The translations under genes and the position numbers were made by a program. From contig JAFIEP010000037.1 in NCBI GenBank assembly GCA_020832495.1, positions 1-34,908 on the forward strand: 34,908 nt of DNA, read 5' to 3'. Within the stretch, counting starts at the first letter, position 1; each line of letters opens with the position of its first letter. Below the pieces are notes generated by a model. It ran no database searches and was not told where the DNA came from. It saw only the letters and a program-made list of their open reading frames with translations. Origin of the DNA: Acidimicrobiia bacterium. Its GTDB lineage: Bacteria > Actinomycetota > Acidimicrobiia > Acidimicrobiales > Acidimicrobilacustridaceae. This document shows positions 16,941 through 25,507 of this stretch, in pieces.

Positions 16941-17726
16941 TCAACCACGCTCGGCGCGGCCGACCTTCCAGTACCCCCGCACCACAGCATGCGAGCGAGC
17001 CAGCCCCACGGTGTCGAACAGGTGCTTGCGGATGCGCTGCACCGCGGCAGCCTCGCCCGCTGCCCACACGTGGCTGTCGGATCCCACCTCGGCAACGGCC
17101 AGCGCCGCCACCATGGCCGAGCCGGGCGCCCCATCGGGCTCGGCGAGGCACCACTGCACCTCGAGGCCAGGGTGGTCGGGCAGGTCGGGAGCGCCGTCCT
17201 CGGCCCGCACCTCGGCCAGCACCCGCACTCGGGCGGTGACGGGCAGGGCCGGGATCACCGTGCTGATGGCCGGCAGTGCCGACTCGTCGCCCACCAGCAG
17301 TACGTCGGTGGCGGCAGGGTCGATCTCGTAGCCCCGCCCCGTGCCCGACACCGCCGCCGGAGTGCCCTCGACCGCTGTGGTCGCCCAGGTGGTGAGCGGC
17401 GAGTCGCCGTGGCACACCACGTCCACGTCCAACTCGGCGGTGTCGGTGGTCGTGTCCAGACGCAACGGTGTCAACGTACGGATGAGGGGTCGTGTCCCAT
17501 CCGCGTTGAGGAACTCGTTGTCCTCCCAGGTGGGGATCACCACGTCACGAGCCCCGGGTTCGGGCAGCAACACCCGCACGCTGGCCGCCGGCAACCCGAG
17601 CTCCAGGCCGTCGAGAGCAGGCCCTCCCAGCGTCACGCGCACCAGGTAGGGCGTCCGCTGCTCGGTGCGCGCCACCCGCACCGGGCGGAACGGCGGCGGT
17701 TCACGTCGGGTTCGCACGGTGGCCAT
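16941..17726 (-). CDS. Siderophore-interacting protein (NAD(P)H-dependent ferric-siderophore reductase)
   Basis: A 261-residue cytoplasmic flavoprotein of the SIP family, which releases iron from imported siderophores. The N-terminal FAD barrel includes RPLIRTLTPLRLD, and CHGDSPLTTWA is the family 'H G..gPas.WA' element. The C-terminal domain begins with DVLLVGDESALPAI (141-154) and ends with HVWAAGEAAAVQRIRKHL and a VVRGYWKVGRAE tail, all typical of SIPs. TAGGCT at 17733-17738 lies 6 nt before the ATG, indicating a leaderless mRNA. No siderophore importer is next to it. Confidence 0.9.
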   Translation of the reverse strand: MATVRTRREPPPFRPVRVARTEQRTPYLVRVTLGGPALDGLELGLPAASVRVLLPEPGARDVVIPTWEDNEFLNADGTRPLIRTLTPLRLDTTTDTAELDVDVVCHGDSPLTTWATTAVEGTPAAVSGTGRGYEIDPAATDVLLVGDESALPAISTVIPALPVTARVRVLAEVRAEDGAPDLPDHPGLEVQWCLAEPDGAPGSAMVAALAVAEVGSDSHVWAAGEAAAVQRIRKHLFDTVGLARSHAVVRGYWKVGRAERG

Positions 17727-17732
17727 GGCTGC

Positions 17733-17738
17733 AGCCTA
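17733..17738 (-). promoter_or_regulatory. Candidate -10 box (TAGGCT) for the gene starting at 17726
   Basis: The minus-strand TAGGCT is 6 nt from the ATG, and no Shine-Dalgarno sequence is visible between them. Confidence 0.45.
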
Positions 17739-17748
17739 CGAGCCGCGC

Positions 17749-19158
17749 TCAGACCTCGGTGGCCGCCGGCAGTCGGTTCTCGCGCACTGCACGCTGCAGC
17801 CGCGCGTAGTCCTGTTCGATCTGATCGGCGTAGGCCACCGACCACGAGGCAACCGCCCGGTCGAACTTGTCGGAGGTGCCCAGGTAGGCGGCGATGAACG
17901 CTGCCCCGGGACTCTGGCTGTGGGCCCTGGCCAGCAACGAGCCGCACAGCCCGCAGTAGTCGGCGTACTGCGAGACGCTGAGGGCATCGAGCTGCACCGA
18001 ACCCTTCATGTCGCGGAACTGGCGCACGTAGTAGTCCACCTCGCGCTCGACCATCCCCTTGCCGGCAGCCGAGACGATCCACCCCAGGAACGGGTCCGAC
18101 TGGGCCTGCAGGATTCGCTGTGCCGACACGACCCGGTGGCCTTCGTGCCCGTCGGGCACCGGCGGCACCGTCGGCGGCAGCGCCGCCGGCACACCGCCGT
18201 AGGTCTGCAGCACCGAGGCCGGCGCCTCCTTGATCTGCAGGAACAGCGGCTCGTCGTCGGGGCCCAGCAGCAATGCCACGAAACAGCGGGTGCCGACGCT
18301 GCCCACGCCCACCACCCGCAGCACGCTGTCGACCAGGCGGAACTGCGAGAGCAGCACGCCGACATCGGCCCGCACGCTGGTGCGGTACTGGTCGAACAGT
18401 TCCTCGGCGAACTCCATCGACAACTCGTCGATGTGGACCATGATCGGGGGCTGGTCCACGATCGCCACCTGACCGTCGGCGCTGGTGGTGGTGATCTTGT
18501 CGAGCACCCGCTGGGAGGTGCGGTTGCTGGCCTTGCGCACGCTCCGGTGCAGCATCTTCTGGTCGTCGGACGTCATGACGTTCTGGAGCCAGTCGGTGTC
18601 GACCTGGAAGTAGTAACGCTCGAGCACCGTTCGTTCGCACAACGCCGCCATCGTGCCGCGGTAAGCGGCCACCGCCTGGGTGGTGGCCTCGGTCGCCTGC
18701 ACCTCGGTGAGTCCCTTGTCACGTGCGCCGATGTGGACGCTGGCCGCCATCCGCTTCACGTCCCACTCCCACGGTCCGAGACTGGACTCGTCGAAGTCGT
18801 TCAGGTCGAACAGCACCCGCCGCTCGGGAGAGGCGAACAGCCCGAAGTTGAGGATGTGGGCGTCGCCACAGATCATCGGTTGGTGCCCGGTGACCTGCTC
18901 GCTCGAGAGGTCGTGGGCCATCACCGCGGCGCTCCCCCGGTAGTAGGCGAACGGCGACTGGAGCATGCGCCCGATGCGCACGGGCACCAGCCCGGCCAGG
19001 CGGTCGACGTGTTGCTCCTCGAGGATCGACACGGGATCGCGGCCGGAGCAGGCGAACGTGGCATGCGCACCACGACCAAGCTGGTCGCGCCGCTTCCGGC
19101 CTGCTGCGGCGAACTCGGCGGCGGTGGCGTCAGGGCCGATCACGGTCGTCATGGCCAT
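17749..19158 (-). CDS. DUF2252 family protein (kinase-like fold)
   Basis: A 469-residue cytoplasmic protein. DUF2252 features are the FAYYRGSAAVMAHDL element (70-84), the catalytic-loop-like ICGDAHILNFG (96-106, D99 and N104) and VLFDLNDFDE (115-124), which correspond to the HxDxxxxN and DxD motifs of aminoglycoside-phosphotransferase-like kinases. Further family marks are RVVGVGSVGTRCF and the C-terminal YADQIEQDYARL. The family's substrate is not known. The ATG follows GGGAG by about 7 nt. It starts 22 nt upstream of the SIP gene's 5' side on the same strand. Confidence 0.85.
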   Translation of the reverse strand: MAMTTVIGPDATAAEFAAAGRKRRDQLGRGAHATFACSGRDPVSILEEQHVDRLAGLVPVRIGRMLQSPFAYYRGSAAVMAHDLSSEQVTGHQPMICGDAHILNFGLFASPERRVLFDLNDFDESSLGPWEWDVKRMAASVHIGARDKGLTEVQATEATTQAVAAYRGTMAALCERTVLERYYFQVDTDWLQNVMTSDDQKMLHRSVRKASNRTSQRVLDKITTTSADGQVAIVDQPPIMVHIDELSMEFAEELFDQYRTSVRADVGVLLSQFRLVDSVLRVVGVGSVGTRCFVALLLGPDDEPLFLQIKEAPASVLQTYGGVPAALPPTVPPVPDGHEGHRVVSAQRILQAQSDPFLGWIVSAAGKGMVEREVDYYVRQFRDMKGSVQLDALSVSQYADYCGLCGSLLARAHSQSPGAAFIAAYLGTSDKFDRAVASWSVAYADQIEQDYARLQRAVRENRLPAATEV

Positions 19159-19181
19159 GTTCTACTCCCATCTCGGTGTCC

Positions 19182-19187
19182 TACGAT
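19182..19187 (+). promoter_or_regulatory. Candidate -10 box (TACGAT) for the gene at 19218
   Basis: TACGAT would give a transcript start near 19194, leaving a leader of about 24 nt with a GGAACGGGG purine run before the ATG at 19218. This supports 19218 over the upstream in-frame GTG at 19176. Confidence 0.4.
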
Positions 19188-19217
19188 GCCTCGACGGCGA
19201 CGACGGAACGGGGCGGC

Positions 19218-21350
19218 ATGACCAAGTGCGTGGTGATCGACGATGCGGGCACGGCACTCGCCGGCGTGGCCGTGAGCAACGGCGAGTCGGTGGTCGCCAC
19301 CGGGGCCGACGGCACCGCCGAGCTGCCCGAGGCCCACCGGTCGTTCGTCTGGGTGAGCCGCCCCGACGGCTTCGACACCGACCGCTGGTTCGTCCGGACC
19401 GACGCCGATCCCGATCAGCCGGTGCGCTTCGAGCTCCGCCGGGTCGACCAGCCGCTGCCGCTCACCTTCGCCCAGGTCACCGACCTGCACGTCAGTGCCT
19501 TGCCCGAGCCGGCCACGATGCCGCTCGAGGACAGCATGGTCGGCTTCGACGAGGCCGGGAACCTGGTGATGAAGCCGCTGACCACGGGTGCAGACCTCAC
19601 CCGGGTGCTCGACCAGCTCGCCGTTGCGGTGGGCCCTCACGGAGTGCCCCGCTTCTTCGTGGCCACCGGCGCCCTCACCGACCATGGCACCGATGACGAC
19701 TACTCGCTCCTCACCGCCACGTTGGCCTCCTCGCCACTTCCCGTGCACCCGCTCCCGGGGAATCACGACCACTACGGGCTCGGGCCCGAACCCGACGCCG
19801 AGGCCCTGCGGCGCTACGAACGCCACGTCGGTCCGCGGTGGTGGTCGCTCACCCACGCCGGGCTGCGGTTGGTGGCCATCGACTGGTTCAGCCACCGGCT
19901 CGGCATCGACACCGAGCGTCAGGAACGCTGGCTGGCTGCCGACCTGGCGACCGCTGCGCCGGGCACGCCGGTGTTGTTCCTCACCCACGACCAGATGTCG
20001 ACTGCGTTCTACGAGCAGCTGTCCACCGTTGCACCCCACGTCCGGGTGCTCGGCTCGTTGTCGGGGCACTGGCACACCTCCCGGGTGGTCCGCCACGAAG
20101 GCCAGCTCCACGCCAACTGTGGCAACGCCACCTTCGGGAGCTTCGACTGGACGCCGGCTCACGGTCGGCTCGTCGGCTGGGACGGCGACGAACTCACGCT
20201 GCGCAGCGTGGCCATCGACGGCGAGGGGTGGCTCGACGGCGCCACGTTCCGAGCCGGCGACACACTCGACGCGCCAACGGCCTCGACCCGGTGGTCGGTC
20301 CGGCTGCCCGGGGCGGTGCACCTGGCCCGGCCGCTGCTGGCCGACGATGCCGTGGTGGTGGCCTGGTCCGACGAGGACGCCGGTGCAGGCGGGCTGTCGT
20401 GCCACGACCTGGTCACCGGCGACGAGCGGTGGCGACGCCCCCTCGGGGCCCCGGTGCGCGCCGGCGCCACCTTGCTGGCCGACATCGACACGCTGGTGGC
20501 GGTGTCGATCGCCGGTGACGTGGTGGGCCTCGATCCTGCGACCGGCGAGCAACGCTGGCACCGACAGCTCGGCGACCGTCTGCGCACCTGGGCCATGTCG
20601 GCCCCGGTCCCCGTCGGCGATGCCGTGGTGGTCGGCCACATCGAGGACTTGGCCCTGCTCGACGGGGCCGACGGTGCGGTTCGCTGGCACCGTGACGACC
20701 TCGAGGGCTCGGCTCCCATGGCCACGCCCATGCAGGGTGTCGTGCAGGACGGGGTGCTGGTGGTGGCCTTCTCGTTCAACGAGTTGCACACCGTCGGCTT
20801 GGATCCTGCCGACGGCACGGTGCGCTGGTCGGGCGACGGCAACCGCCTCAATGCCCCCACCAGCGACGTGGTGGCCGATCCCGACAGCGGCGACGTCTAC
20901 CTCACCCGCCTCGGCGGCCGGGTGGAGCGTGTGGCAGCAGCCACCGGCGAGGTGCGCTGGCACGCCAAGGTGCGGGCCGCCTTCGCCACCGGCCGTCCCC
21001 TGCTGCTCGACGACGGCGTGGTGGTGACCAGCGCGCTCGGTCGGGTGCACCGGTTCGACCGCGCCGACGGCACCCGACGCTGGCGCACCCAGCTGCCGGG
21101 CGACCGCCTGCTGGCCATGGGCCCCTACCGCCGCACCGGCCTGGCCGTCCCAGCCGGCCCGACACTGGCCGCCGCCGGCACCATCGTGCAGGTCACCGGC
21201 GACGGCGGCGTGCACCGCCTGGACCCCGTCGACGGCGCCGTCGTGGCCTCAGTGGATCTCGGCGTCCCCATCACCGTGCCGGCGGTGACCGTCGGCGACG
21301 ACGTCGTGGTCGCCACCGCCGACGGGCTGCTGGCCCGGCTGGCCCTGTGA
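19218..21350 (+). CDS. Metallophosphoesterase fused to a PQQ-type beta-propeller, with a degenerate metal site
   Basis: A 710-residue three-part protein. Residues 1-72 are a carboxypeptidase-regulatory-like beta domain. Residues 82-330 are a calcineurin-like phosphoesterase: QVTDLH (D89, H91), GNHDHYG (N182, H183, D184), THDQ (H257) and GHWH (H284, H286). The second motif, normally GD, reads TGALTDHG with A152 in place of the metal-bridging Asp. Residues 360-710 contain repeated blades such as GLDPATGEQRWHRQ, GLDPADGTVRWSGD and RVAAATGEVRWHAK, the PQQ-enzyme repeat pattern. No signal peptide is visible. Activity may be altered or lost; the propeller might bind protein or carbohydrate. Confidence 0.82.
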   Translation: MTKCVVIDDAGTALAGVAVSNGESVVATGADGTAELPEAHRSFVWVSRPDGFDTDRWFVRTDADPDQPVRFELRRVDQPLPLTFAQVTDLHVSALPEPATMPLEDSMVGFDEAGNLVMKPLTTGADLTRVLDQLAVAVGPHGVPRFFVATGALTDHGTDDDYSLLTATLASSPLPVHPLPGNHDHYGLGPEPDAEALRRYERHVGPRWWSLTHAGLRLVAIDWFSHRLGIDTERQERWLAADLATAAPGTPVLFLTHDQMSTAFYEQLSTVAPHVRVLGSLSGHWHTSRVVRHEGQLHANCGNATFGSFDWTPAHGRLVGWDGDELTLRSVAIDGEGWLDGATFRAGDTLDAPTASTRWSVRLPGAVHLARPLLADDAVVVAWSDEDAGAGGLSCHDLVTGDERWRRPLGAPVRAGATLLADIDTLVAVSIAGDVVGLDPATGEQRWHRQLGDRLRTWAMSAPVPVGDAVVVGHIEDLALLDGADGAVRWHRDDLEGSAPMATPMQGVVQDGVLVVAFSFNELHTVGLDPADGTVRWSGDGNRLNAPTSDVVADPDSGDVYLTRLGGRVERVAAATGEVRWHAKVRAAFATGRPLLLDDGVVVTSALGRVHRFDRADGTRRWRTQLPGDRLLAMGPYRRTGLAVPAGPTLAAAGTIVQVTGDGGVHRLDPVDGAVVASVDLGVPITVPAVTVGDDVVVATADGLLARLAL

Positions 21351-22069
21351 GTTCCATGCCACCGCTGACCATCCTGTTGCCGCCGTCGGAGGGCAAGACG
21401 CCCGGCGGCGACGGTCCACCGTGGACGCCCGCCTCAGGCCGCTACGGCCGGTCGCTGGGCGAGCACCGCGGCCAGGTGGCCGCCGCCTTGGCCGAGGCCG
21501 ACGGCGGGGACGCTGCGCTGCTCGGCGCCAAGGGCGACCTGCTCGAGCGGGCCCGGGCGGCCAACCGGGCCGTCGTCGGTGCGCCCACGCTGCCAGCGTG
21601 GCGCCGCTACGAGGGCGTGGTCTGGGAGCACCTGGACCTCGGGTCGCTCTCGAGCGAGGCACGCGCCACTGCTCGGCGGTCGGTGCTGGTGGTCTCGGCA
21701 CTGACCGGGGTGAGCGGCGTGGCCGATCCGCTGCCCGACCACCGACTCAAGCTGTCGGTGCGCCTCGGCGACCTGGGTCGTCTCGACCGCTGGTGGCGTC
21801 CGGTGGTGTCCGACACGCTGGATCGGGCGTTGCGTGGCCGGCTGGTCATCGACCTACTCCCCAACGAGCACCGGGCCGCCTGGGAGCCGGACCCGCAGCG
21901 CTACGACCTGCGACGGGTGCGCTTCACCGACGGTTCGGGTGCGGCGATCGGCCACGGCGCCAAGGCGGCCAAGGGCCTGTTGGCCCGCGCCCTGCTGGGC
22001 GCGTCGGATCCCGAGGCCCTCCTCGACGGCTGGTCTCACGGACCGCTGCGGGCCGAGGTGGAGGCCTAA
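21347..22069 (+). CDS. yaaA: YaaA / DUF328 family peroxide-stress protein
   Basis: A 240-residue cytoplasmic protein. The N-terminal LLPPSEGKT and the RYEGVVWEHLDL element are the two best-known YaaA signatures, followed by LVVSALTGVSGVADPLPDHRLKL and the C-terminal VIDLLPNEHRAAW. In Escherichia coli YaaA lowers intracellular free iron during hydrogen peroxide stress and binds DNA. The GTG overlaps the previous stop in a GTGA arrangement, which suggests coupled translation with the phosphoesterase fusion; ATG at 21356 is an alternative. The stop overlaps that of the convergent gene by 4 nt. Confidence 0.88.
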   Translation: MSSMPPLTILLPPSEGKTPGGDGPPWTPASGRYGRSLGEHRGQVAAALAEADGGDAALLGAKGDLLERARAANRAVVGAPTLPAWRRYEGVVWEHLDLGSLSSEARATARRSVLVVSALTGVSGVADPLPDHRLKLSVRLGDLGRLDRWWRPVVSDTLDRALRGRLVIDLLPNEHRAAWEPDPQRYDLRRVRFTDGSGAAIGHGAKAAKGLLARALLGASDPEALLDGWSHGPLRAEVEA

Positions 22070-22524
22070 CCCCTACGTCGCCGACGACGAGCCAACTCGA
22101 TGGTCAACCCGAGCGGACCGAACCACCAGGTGCACAACAGCGGCAGCCGCGCCGTGCGACCCGCTGCGAGATTCTGCTCCCAGATCCACCGTCCCACGAA
22201 GAGGTCGAACGCCAGGTAGTGGGCCCACCCGGCCAGGAAGGCCGTCGGGCTGGTCATTCCTCGCCGCAGGGTGTCGGGATCTCCCAGGTCCGACAGCGAC
22301 GGCTTCTCGCCGCCCTCCGCAGCGGACACGGCCAACAACGCCACGTAGCTGACGCCCAACCCGGCCAGCACCAACCCGATGCGGTCGGCCAGCCACCGGG
22401 TGACCCGAGCGCGGGGGAACACGATCATTGCCACCCACAGCGGCATGGTGGAGGCGTTGAGCACGGCGAAGCCTCGCCGATGGACGGCGGTGGAGGGAGC
22501 AAGGGTCGGCATCGGGTCGCTCAT
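22066..22524 (-). CDS. ABA4-like (DUF4281) membrane protein
   Basis: A 152-residue protein with four predicted membrane helices. It contains the segment AGWAHYLAFDLFVGRWIWEQ, which matches the conserved 'W.HyLafDLfvG.wi' signature of the ABA4/DUF4281 family, and a LLCTWWFGPLGL helix before an Arg-rich tail. In plants ABA4 is needed for neoxanthin formation; bacterial relatives have no proven role. The ATG at 22524 is preferred; the frame runs further upstream but there it overlaps the next gene and looks non-coding. A TAGCGT lies 8 nt before the ATG. Confidence 0.75.
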   Translation of the reverse strand: MSDPMPTLAPSTAVHRRGFAVLNASTMPLWVAMIVFPRARVTRWLADRIGLVLAGLGVSYVALLAVSAAEGGEKPSLSDLGDPDTLRRGMTSPTAFLAGWAHYLAFDLFVGRWIWEQNLAAGRTARLPLLCTWWFGPLGLTIELARRRRRRG

Positions 22525-22549
22525 GGCGACGAACGCTATCGGCTGCCGA

Positions 22550-23680
22550 TCAGCGTCGTTCGAGGAACGCCTCGGCCACGGCGGCGGCGTCGAGGTCATC
22601 GACGTTGCACAGCGCCACCGCCACCACCCCCTCGTCGGGCAGGGCCACCATCGCCGTGCTGGTGCCCAGCCACGACCCGCTGTGGCCGAGCACTGCACCG
22701 CCGTCGCTCACCACCACCCCGGCCGCGTAGCCATCGCCGGACGGTTCCGGCGTCGGACCGGGCGCCACCAACGCCGCCGCCCATCGCTCACCGCCCACGC
22801 CCGGCGCGTCGGCGGGGTCGACGACGGCGGTGGCGAAGCGCAGCACGTCGGCCACCGTGGCGTGGACGGCGCCGTCGCCCACCTGCGTCCACGGCGAGAC
22901 CACCGCCACCCAGCCGTCGTCGCTCTCGTCGTCCCACTCGTAGCCAACCACCACTTTCTCGCCACGCACCGGCCGGGTGGTGGGCAGGAAGGCATCGACC
23001 ATGCCCAGCGGTTCGAGCACCTCGTCGGCCAGCACCTCGTCGAACGGTCGGCCGGTGGCGGCCGCCACCACCTCGGCCAGCAGGACATAGTTGGTGTTGC
23101 TGTAGTCGAAGTCCCGCCCCGGAGGCAGCTGGGCCGGCGGACCGGCGGCGATAGCAGCCAACGCGTCCGTTTGGGTGGCCGGGTCGTCGATGTCGATGCC
23201 GTCGTCGTCGAGCAGGTCGCCGTAGTCGACCAGCCCGCTGCTGTGGTGCAGCAGGTCGGCCACCGTGACATCGCCCACCACGCGCTGTAGCTCGGGCAGC
23301 CAGTCGGCGACGAGGTCGTCCCGCCCCACCACGCCGTCCTCCTCGAGCGCCACCACCACGGCGCCGGTGAGCATCTTGGCCACCGAGGCCAGATCGAACA
23401 CCGAGCCGGCGTGCAACGGCTCGCCGGCATCGAGATCGGCCATGCCATGGGCCACCACCGTCTGCTGCCCGCCTTCGACCACGCCGGCGACGCACCCCGG
23501 ATCGTCAGCCGTCAGCCCATCGAGGTTGTCGAGCTCGGCGGCGAGCCGCTCGGCCATGGCCGCCGGCACCGGGTCCTCGTCGACGGGATCTGGCTGAGCC
23601 TCGTCGCTCGCACACGCCGTGTGCGACATCACGAGCGCCGTCCCCACCACAACGGCCATCCACCACCGACGGCGAACCAT
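22550..23680 (-). CDS. Class C beta-lactamase-fold serine hydrolase, exported
   Basis: A 376-residue penicillin-binding-protein-type hydrolase. Catalytic elements are S99-V-A-K102 (SxxK), Y193-S-N195 (YxN) and H333-S-G335, the last replacing the KTG box as in esterase/peptidase members of the family. The N-terminus is a signal sequence (RRRWWMAVVVGTALVM) ending in SHTAC, a weak lipobox, followed by an acidic linker. Members include D-aminopeptidases, esterases and EstB-like enzymes, so a beta-lactam substrate should not be assumed. TAGGGT (23687-23692) is 6 nt before the ATG, indicating a leaderless mRNA separate from the upstream catabolic genes. Confidence 0.87.
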   Translation of the reverse strand: MVRRRWWMAVVVGTALVMSHTACASDEAQPDPVDEDPVPAAMAERLAAELDNLDGLTADDPGCVAGVVEGGQQTVVAHGMADLDAGEPLHAGSVFDLASVAKMLTGAVVVALEEDGVVGRDDLVADWLPELQRVVGDVTVADLLHHSSGLVDYGDLLDDDGIDIDDPATQTDALAAIAAGPPAQLPPGRDFDYSNTNYVLLAEVVAAATGRPFDEVLADEVLEPLGMVDAFLPTTRPVRGEKVVVGYEWDDESDDGWVAVVSPWTQVGDGAVHATVADVLRFATAVVDPADAPGVGGERWAAALVAPGPTPEPSGDGYAAGVVVSDGGAVLGHSGSWLGTSTAMVALPDEGVVAVALCNVDDLDAAAVAEAFLERR

Positions 23681-23686
23681 CGCCCG

Positions 23687-23692
23687 ACCCTA
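23687..23692 (-). promoter_or_regulatory. Candidate -10 box (TAGGGT) for the gene starting at 23680
   Basis: The minus-strand TAGGGT is 6 nt from the ATG. Its presence suggests that the serine hydrolase is transcribed on its own. Confidence 0.45.
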
Positions 23693-23714
23693 TCGCCGGC
23701 TCACCTGCGCCGGC

Positions 23715-24710
23715 TCACATCTGTAGCACCGCTGCTCCGGCGAAGCGGTCGGCGGCCAAGTCGGCCAGTGCCCGGTCGGCGTGCTCGAAGGGGTAGGTCA
23801 CCACCGTGGAGCGCAGCGGGATCTCGGCCGCCAGAGCCAGGAGCTCGGCGGCGTCGGTGCGGGTGTTGGCCGTCACCGAGCGGATCTGTCGTTCCTCGAA
23901 CAACGCTGCGTAGGGCATCGACGGCAGGTCGCTCAGGTGGATGCCGGCAATGGCCAGGATGCCGCCCCGGTCGAGCGCGGCCAACGCCGACGGCACCAGC
24001 TCTCCCACCGGGGCGAACAGGATGGCGGCGTCGAGCGGTTCGGGCGGAGGGTCGGCCGCCCCTTGCGCGCTGGCGCAGCCCAGCTCGAGGGCCAACGCTT
24101 GCGCCTCGGCCGAGCGGGTGCACACGTGCACGGTGGCGCCTTCCCACAGCGCCACCTGGGCGGTGAGATGCGCCGACCCGCCGAAGCCGTAGATGCCGAG
24201 TCGACCGCCGGGCGGCAGGTCGCAGCGGCGTAGGGCCCGGTAGCCGATGATGCCGGCGCACAGCAGCGGGGCCAACTGTTCGTCCGACGGTCCGTCGGGC
24301 AGCGGGTGCACGAAGCCAGCGTCGGCCACCACCGCCTCGGCGTAGCCGCCGTCGGTGTCCCACCCGGTGAAGGTGGGCTCAGCGCACAGGTTCTCGTCGC
24401 CGCGGCGGCAGTAGCGGCACACCCCGCAGGTGCGGCCCACCCAGGCCACCCCCACCCGTTGGCCCACCCGGGCAGCGTCGACCCCGTCACCGACGGCCTC
24501 GATGACGCCCACCACCTCGTGGCCGGGCACGACGTGGGGCCGGTGCACGTCGAGGTCGCCCTCCACCACGTGCAGGTCGGTGCGGCACACCGCGCAGGCC
24601 CGCACCCGGACCCGCACCTGCCCGGGACCGGGCTCGGGATCAGGCCGCTCGCCGAAGCGCAGCGGACCCTCGGCGATCGGAGCCGGACGTTCCACCCACC
24701 AGGCGCGCAT
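23715..24710 (-). CDS. Zinc-dependent alcohol dehydrogenase
   Basis: A 331-residue medium-chain dehydrogenase. Catalytic zinc ligands are C42, H64 (in PGHEVVG) and C151; the structural zinc site is C95, C98, C101 and C109 (CGVCRYC, then NLC). The nucleotide-binding loop is IYGFGGSAH. The sequence resembles the AdhP/AdhA alcohol dehydrogenases that interconvert primary alcohols and aldehydes. The gene lies 26 nt after the SDR on the same strand and is probably the last member of the catabolic operon, where it could handle aldehydes made by the cleavage oxygenases. Confidence 0.9.
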   Translation of the reverse strand: MRAWWVERPAPIAEGPLRFGERPDPEPGPGQVRVRVRACAVCRTDLHVVEGDLDVHRPHVVPGHEVVGVIEAVGDGVDAARVGQRVGVAWVGRTCGVCRYCRRGDENLCAEPTFTGWDTDGGYAEAVVADAGFVHPLPDGPSDEQLAPLLCAGIIGYRALRRCDLPPGGRLGIYGFGGSAHLTAQVALWEGATVHVCTRSAEAQALALELGCASAQGAADPPPEPLDAAILFAPVGELVPSALAALDRGGILAIAGIHLSDLPSMPYAALFEERQIRSVTANTRTDAAELLALAAEIPLRSTVVTYPFEHADRALADLAADRFAGAAVLQM

Positions 24711-24736
24711 GACCCCATCGGATCACATCTGGCGGC

Positions 24737-25495
24737 TCAGGGCAGGCCGCGGGTGGCGCCGCCGTCCACTGGCAGGGCGGTGCCGGTGACGAAGCCGGCC
24801 TGCTGGCTGCACAGGAAGGCCACCACGGCCCCGAAGTCGCCGGGGTCACCGAGCCGTCCGCTGGGCACGTCGGCCCGCAACGAGGCCAGGGCATCGGGGG
24901 CCATGGAGCGGAGCCGGTCGGTGCCGTGCACGCCCGGCTGCACCGAGTTCACCGTCACCCCGTCGGGCGCCACCTCGGTGGCCAGGACCTTCAGGAAGCC
25001 GGTCAGCCCGGCGCGCGCCGCCGTGGAGGCCATGAGCCGGCCGATGGGTTGACGGGCGCCGACGGAGGTGATGGCCACCACCCGGCCCCACCCGGCGGCT
25101 TGCATGGGGGGCACGGCCCGCTGGCACATGGCCACCGTGGAGAGGAAGCTCAGCTCGACGGCGGTGCGGTAGTCCTCCATGGTGGTGGAGGCAAAGGTGC
25201 CCGGCGGCGGACCGCCGGCGTTGGCCACGAGGATGTCGGGCGGTCCACCGAGCACGTCGGTGGCCCGGTCGACGAAGTCAGCGGCCCCCTCGGCGGTGCC
25301 CACGTCGGCCACCACCGTCTCGACGCGCCCACCGCCGGCCCGGATGGCCTCGGCGGCCGCCTCGAGCCGGTCGGTGCTGCGACCGCAGATGGCCACGTGC
25401 ACCCCGTCGGCAGCCAGTGCCTGCGCCGCCCCGAGTCCCAACCCGGCTGATCCCGCCGCCACTGCCGCTCGCTTGCCACCGATCCCCAGGTCCAT
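24737..25495 (-). CDS. SDR-family protein lacking the YxxxK active site
   Basis: A 252-residue Rossmann-fold protein. The cofactor loop AAGSAGLGLG (13-22) has Ala in place of the first Gly of TGxxxGxG. ILVANAGGPPPG and the C-terminal PVDGGATRG are typical of FabG-like SDRs. The catalytic Ser is present (S144), but the Tyr and Lys positions read L154 and T158 in RLMASTAAR. A known SDR subgroup has a similar 'L.lSNalR' stretch, so this is a family trait and not random decay. The gene follows the amidohydrolase by 12 nt; a TAGGGT overlaps that gene's stop, 9 nt before this ATG, and may be an internal promoter. Confidence 0.85.
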   Translation of the reverse strand: MDLGIGGKRAAVAAGSAGLGLGAAQALAADGVHVAICGRSTDRLEAAAEAIRAGGGRVETVVADVGTAEGAADFVDRATDVLGGPPDILVANAGGPPPGTFASTTMEDYRTAVELSFLSTVAMCQRAVPPMQAAGWGRVVAITSVGARQPIGRLMASTAARAGLTGFLKVLATEVAPDGVTVNSVQPGVHGTDRLRSMAPDALASLRADVPSGRLGDPGDFGAVVAFLCSQQAGFVTGTALPVDGGATRGLP

Positions 25496-25507
25496 GGTCG
25501 GGTGACC

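Noticed and set aside
22550-23680. Beta-lactam resistance gene
   Set aside because: The fold is shared by esterases and peptidases, the third motif is HSG and not KTG, and no AmpR-like regulator is nearby.
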